64,000 nucleotides of DNA from Pelagimonas sp017744045. Its GTDB lineage: Bacteria > Pseudomonadota > Alphaproteobacteria > Rhodobacterales > Rhodobacteraceae. Under the pieces are notes generated by a model. That model had not been told where the DNA came from and did no database searches. It worked only from the letters and a program-made list of their open reading frames with translations. The translations under genes were made by a program, and so were the position numbers. Below are positions 61,515 to 64,000 of this stretch, piece after piece. The stretch lies in the NCBI RefSeq assembly GCF_017744045.1, contig NZ_JAGHRD010000002.1; one strand, given 5' to 3'. The first letter of the stretch is position 1. Each line of letters begins with the position of its first letter.

Positions 61515-62180
61515 ATGAAGCGTTGTGTGATTTTTGATCTGGATGGCACTTTGGCCGATACCAGTGGCGATTTGATCGCTGCGGCCAATCATTGTTTTGA
61601 GGCAATGGGCATTGACGAACGTCTTGATCCGATTGCGGATGCGGGCACGGCGGTGCGCGGTGGTCGGGCGATGTTGACCCTGGGGTTGACCCGCGCCGGA
61701 CTGATGGATGAAGCGCGCGTGAGCAAGTGGTATCCCGAGCTGCTTTCCGCCTATGATGCAGCAATTGACGTGCATACAACCATGTATCCCGGCGCGGTTT
61801 CCGCGGTCGAGGCGCTGTTGCGCGATGATTACGCTGTGGGGATTTGCACCAACAAACCCGAGGCCTTGGCCGAAAAACTGCTGCGCAGCCTAGGGGTGCG
61901 CGATTTGTTCGGCTCGATGATTGGTGCAGATACCACGGCGGCGCGCAAGCCGGATGTGTTGCCCTATTGGACGGCGGTGGATCAGGCGGGGGGACGGCGC
62001 GACGCCTCCTTGCTGGTTGGCGATTCCGTGACGGATCGCAAAACCTCGGCCGCAGCGGGTGTTCCGTCGATCCTGGTGACTTTTGCGGTTGGGGGCGCGG
62101 ATGTGCATGCCTTGCAACCCGAAGCCGTTATTGATCATTTTGATGAGCTACAGACCAAAATCGTGCAGCTCATTGGGTAG
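61515..62180 (+). CDS. gph: HAD-family phosphatase (phosphoglycolate phosphatase-like)
   Basis: The 221-residue product has motif I FDLDGTLADTSGD with both aspartates, a cap region, motif II CTNKPEALAEKLL, and motifs III/IV AARKPDV and VGDSVTDRKTSAAAG. The layout matches Gph, which clears 2-phosphoglycolate, but HAD substrate calls from sequence are weak. GGGGCGGGGC lies before the ATG. It is divergent from glmU. Confidence 0.8.
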   Translation: MKRCVIFDLDGTLADTSGDLIAAANHCFEAMGIDERLDPIADAGTAVRGGRAMLTLGLTRAGLMDEARVSKWYPELLSAYDAAIDVHTTMYPGAVSAVEALLRDDYAVGICTNKPEALAEKLLRSLGVRDLFGSMIGADTTAARKPDVLPYWTAVDQAGGRRDASLLVGDSVTDRKTSAAAGVPSILVTFAVGGADVHALQPEAVIDHFDELQTKIVQLIG

Positions 62181-62246
62181 AAATCGCAGTTTGCGTCCTG
62201 AAAGGACCGTAATCGTGCAGCAAAGACCATTCGTCGGGGGCGAAAC

Positions 62247-63452
62247 ATGACAGAGATCTTCACCGGAAGCTTCACCCAGCAAGAGCCGATCCCCCAGGAT
62301 GGCATCGACGCGGCCATGGCGGTTTTGCAGCACGGGCGGCTGCATCGCTACAATGTTGTCGAAGGTGAATTGTCGGAAACGGCCTTATTGGAACAGGAAT
62401 TCGCCGCTCAGATGGGGGCGAAATACTGTCTGGCAGTTGCCTCTGGTGGATACGCTTTGGCAACGGCTTTGCGCGCGGTTGGGGTCAAACCTGGTGATGC
62501 GGTGTTGACCAATGCCTTTACCCTTGCCCCGGTTCCAGGGGCCATTGCCAGCATGGGGGCGACACCGGTTTTTGTCGGAGTGACCGAGGATCTGGTGATT
62601 GATCTCGACGATCTCGAAACCAAGCTGCCTCAGTCCAAAGTGCTGATGCTGTCCCATATGCGCGGGCATCTCTGCGATATGGATCGCCTGATCGCAATGT
62701 GTGACGCAGCCGGCGTCAAGGTGATCGAGGATTGCGCCCATACGATGGGGGCGCTGTGGAACGGTGTGCCGTCGGGGCGGCAGGGGATCATCGGCTGCTA
62801 TTCGACGCAAACTTATAAACATGTCAATTCCGGTGAAGGCGGGCTGTTCATCACCGATGACGAAGAGATCGCCGCGCGTGCGACGATCTTATCCGGCTCA
62901 TATATGCTGTATGAACGCCATCTGGCCGCCCCTGGGCCAGAGGTGTTTGAGCGGGTGAAGTATGACACGCCCAATGTCTCGGGCCGTATGGACAATCTGC
63001 GCGCCGCCATTCTGCGCCCGCAATTACGCGAGTTGGAGGCTCAGGCCATACGTTGGAACCAACGCTATGACACAGTTGCGGTGGGCTTGCGCGACACGCC
63101 GGGTTTGACCCAGATTACTCGCCCTGACAAGGCGCGCCCGGTCGGGTCATCCATTCAGTTTTTGCTCTTGGATTGGAGCGCCAAGGCCGTCCAAGAGGTC
63201 ATCACCCGTTGCGCCGCACGCGGCGTCGAACTGAAATGGTTTGGCGGGGCCGAGCCGGCCGGCTTTACCTCGCGCTATGACAGCTGGCGCTATGCAGCCA
63301 GCACCCCTATGCCCAAGAGTGACAGAATTCTGGCCGGGATTGTCGATATGCGGCTGCCGCTGACCTTTAGCCTGGACGATTGCGCGCTGATTGCCCGCAT
63401 CATTCGGGCCGAGGTTGGGGCGGTCTGGCAATCTGGTGCGGCTTGCGACTAA
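62247..63452 (+). CDS. DegT/DnrJ/EryC1/StrS-type aminotransferase
   Basis: This 401-residue PLP enzyme is of the sugar aminotransferase family. It contains YCLAVASGGYALATALRAVG, the acidic motif IEDCAHTMGA and the PLP lysine in CYSTQTYKHVNSGEGG, followed by DTPNVSGRMDNLRAAILRPQ. Such enzymes aminate nucleotide-linked keto sugars or, in some cases, other carbonyls. It is not in a polysaccharide cluster; the nearest sugar genes are glmU and glmS. GGGGGCGAAAC stands before the ATG. Confidence 0.85.
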   Translation: MTEIFTGSFTQQEPIPQDGIDAAMAVLQHGRLHRYNVVEGELSETALLEQEFAAQMGAKYCLAVASGGYALATALRAVGVKPGDAVLTNAFTLAPVPGAIASMGATPVFVGVTEDLVIDLDDLETKLPQSKVLMLSHMRGHLCDMDRLIAMCDAAGVKVIEDCAHTMGALWNGVPSGRQGIIGCYSTQTYKHVNSGEGGLFITDDEEIAARATILSGSYMLYERHLAAPGPEVFERVKYDTPNVSGRMDNLRAAILRPQLRELEAQAIRWNQRYDTVAVGLRDTPGLTQITRPDKARPVGSSIQFLLLDWSAKAVQEVITRCAARGVELKWFGGAEPAGFTSRYDSWRYAASTPMPKSDRILAGIVDMRLPLTFSLDDCALIARIIRAEVGAVWQSGAACD

Positions 63453-63470
63453 AGCCTGCCTGCCGCGCAT

Positions 63471-63905
63471 TTAATCCGCAATTTCCGTCCAATCGGCTTG
63501 ATCAAAAATGGCCTGCCCATCACCCGGCAGACCAACCCAGCTTGTCGCCGCGCTTAGGTCACTGAACAAGCGCATATCGAGTTTCGGTGCCCCCTCTGCA
63601 TAGGCCATATACATGCGACAAATCCCAATGGTCATAGGGGTGTTCGCCACCAGGGCGTGTTTGACCGGGTGTTTGAGATTGACCAACAAGCTGTTGAAAT
63701 CCTTTATCCGCGCAACGCGGTCCAGACTAGTCAGCGTGGTGGACGTGAGACGCGTCAGGTCGGAAACACTGTCCAACATCTGCCCCTTGCCAAAATCCCT
63801 GATGATCACTTTGCGCAACTTGTCCTGCTGGCGCTGCGTCGAGCGCCCGAAATAGCGGATCAGAACGACATGCGGCTCCGCAAGAAATGAATACTGAACG
63901 GACAT
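63471..63905 (-). CDS. Hypothetical protein
   Basis: From the ATG at 63905 the 144-residue product begins MSVQYSFLAEPHVVLIRYFG. It has alternating strands and helices (VSDLTRLTSTTLTSLDRVAR, LKHPVKHALVANTPMTIGIC, MRLFSDLSAATSWVGLPG) that recall SpoIIAA-like or STAS-like folds, but no motif settles this. The frame is open upstream to 63986; an ATG at 63968 is another possible start. GGAT lies before the chosen ATG. The remaining bases to 64000 hold nothing I can support. Confidence 0.6.
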   Translation of the reverse strand: MSVQYSFLAEPHVVLIRYFGRSTQRQQDKLRKVIIRDFGKGQMLDSVSDLTRLTSTTLTSLDRVARIKDFNSLLVNLKHPVKHALVANTPMTIGICRMYMAYAEGAPKLDMRLFSDLSAATSWVGLPGDGQAIFDQADWTEIAD

Positions 63906-64000
63906 AGGCGATCCAAAAGGGTTTGCACAAAATGACAGGCGGTGAGGCGTGGCTGCATTATTGATCATGGCCCGGGTGTGTTGCAACCGCTGAGGGGGAA

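Noticed and set aside
1..64000. tRNA, rRNA or CRISPR array
   Set aside because: I looked at the intergenic gaps for cloverleaf-like ends, rRNA-like blocks and regularly spaced repeats and saw none; a covariance-model scan would be decisive.

Overview
The window reads as chromosomal DNA of a marine-type alphaproteobacterium of the Rhodobacteraceae (Roseobacter group). Three things point there: a complete Rhodobacterales-type gene transfer agent (GTA) cluster followed by cysE, an ftsB-pdhA-pdhB-pdhC block in which E1-beta carries its own lipoyl domain, and family-typical genes such as a DUF4167 protein. Coding density is high, GC content is fairly high, and many genes overlap by ATGA or TGATG junctions. 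The genus cannot be fixed from sequence reading alone.

Layout. 0-4.5 kb: agmatinase, a DUF1499 protein, prfA-prmC and a DUF4167 protein. 4.6-8.0 kb: a two-subunit Tat-exported molybdenum hydroxylase (isoquinoline oxidoreductase type), divergent from a TetR-type regulator, with two matching operator-like palindromes between them. 8.0-15.5 kb, minus strand: an envelope-biogenesis operon lptF-lptG-lptD-surA-pdxA-rsmA. 15.6-26 kb: pepA-holC, a retropepsin-like protease, MarC, an ABC-F ATPase, ndk, a NIT-domain chemoreceptor, and a minus-strand run of aminotransferase, PEP mutase/isocitrate lyase-like protein and TfoX C-terminal protein.

26.0-40.8 kb is the GTA: small and large terminase, portal, gp3.5, protease, capsid, connector proteins, tail tube, chaperone-like proteins, tape measure, distal tail protein, hub, peptidase, the 1313-residue megatron, and a small DUF7742-like gene. 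All reading frames look intact, and there is no integrase, repressor, replication or lysis gene. The leader holds a 15-bp inverted repeat, a possible 29-codon leader ORF and a strong intrinsic-terminator-like hairpin ahead of g1, which suggests a premature-termination control point. A lower-GC block of about 240 bp separates terL from the portal gene.

40.9-64 kb is housekeeping: cysE, the pyruvate dehydrogenase genes, ftsB, a lipoprotein alpha/beta hydrolase, pgk, two tandem cyclophilins, a DUF3179 protein, a FemAB-like acyltransferase, a likely 52-residue membrane peptide, tyrS, anmK, moaA, a lipoprotein/DUF4344 peptidase pair, an AlkD-like protein, a PNPOx-fold protein, glmS, glmU, a HAD phosphatase and a DegT-type aminotransferase. 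Two kinds of short intergenic repeat recur: paired 20-bp palindromes joined by GC (2638 and 8898), and a GAAATATCCCGGGG-type element (17595, 43219, 54441, 54513). I found no tRNA, rRNA or CRISPR array.
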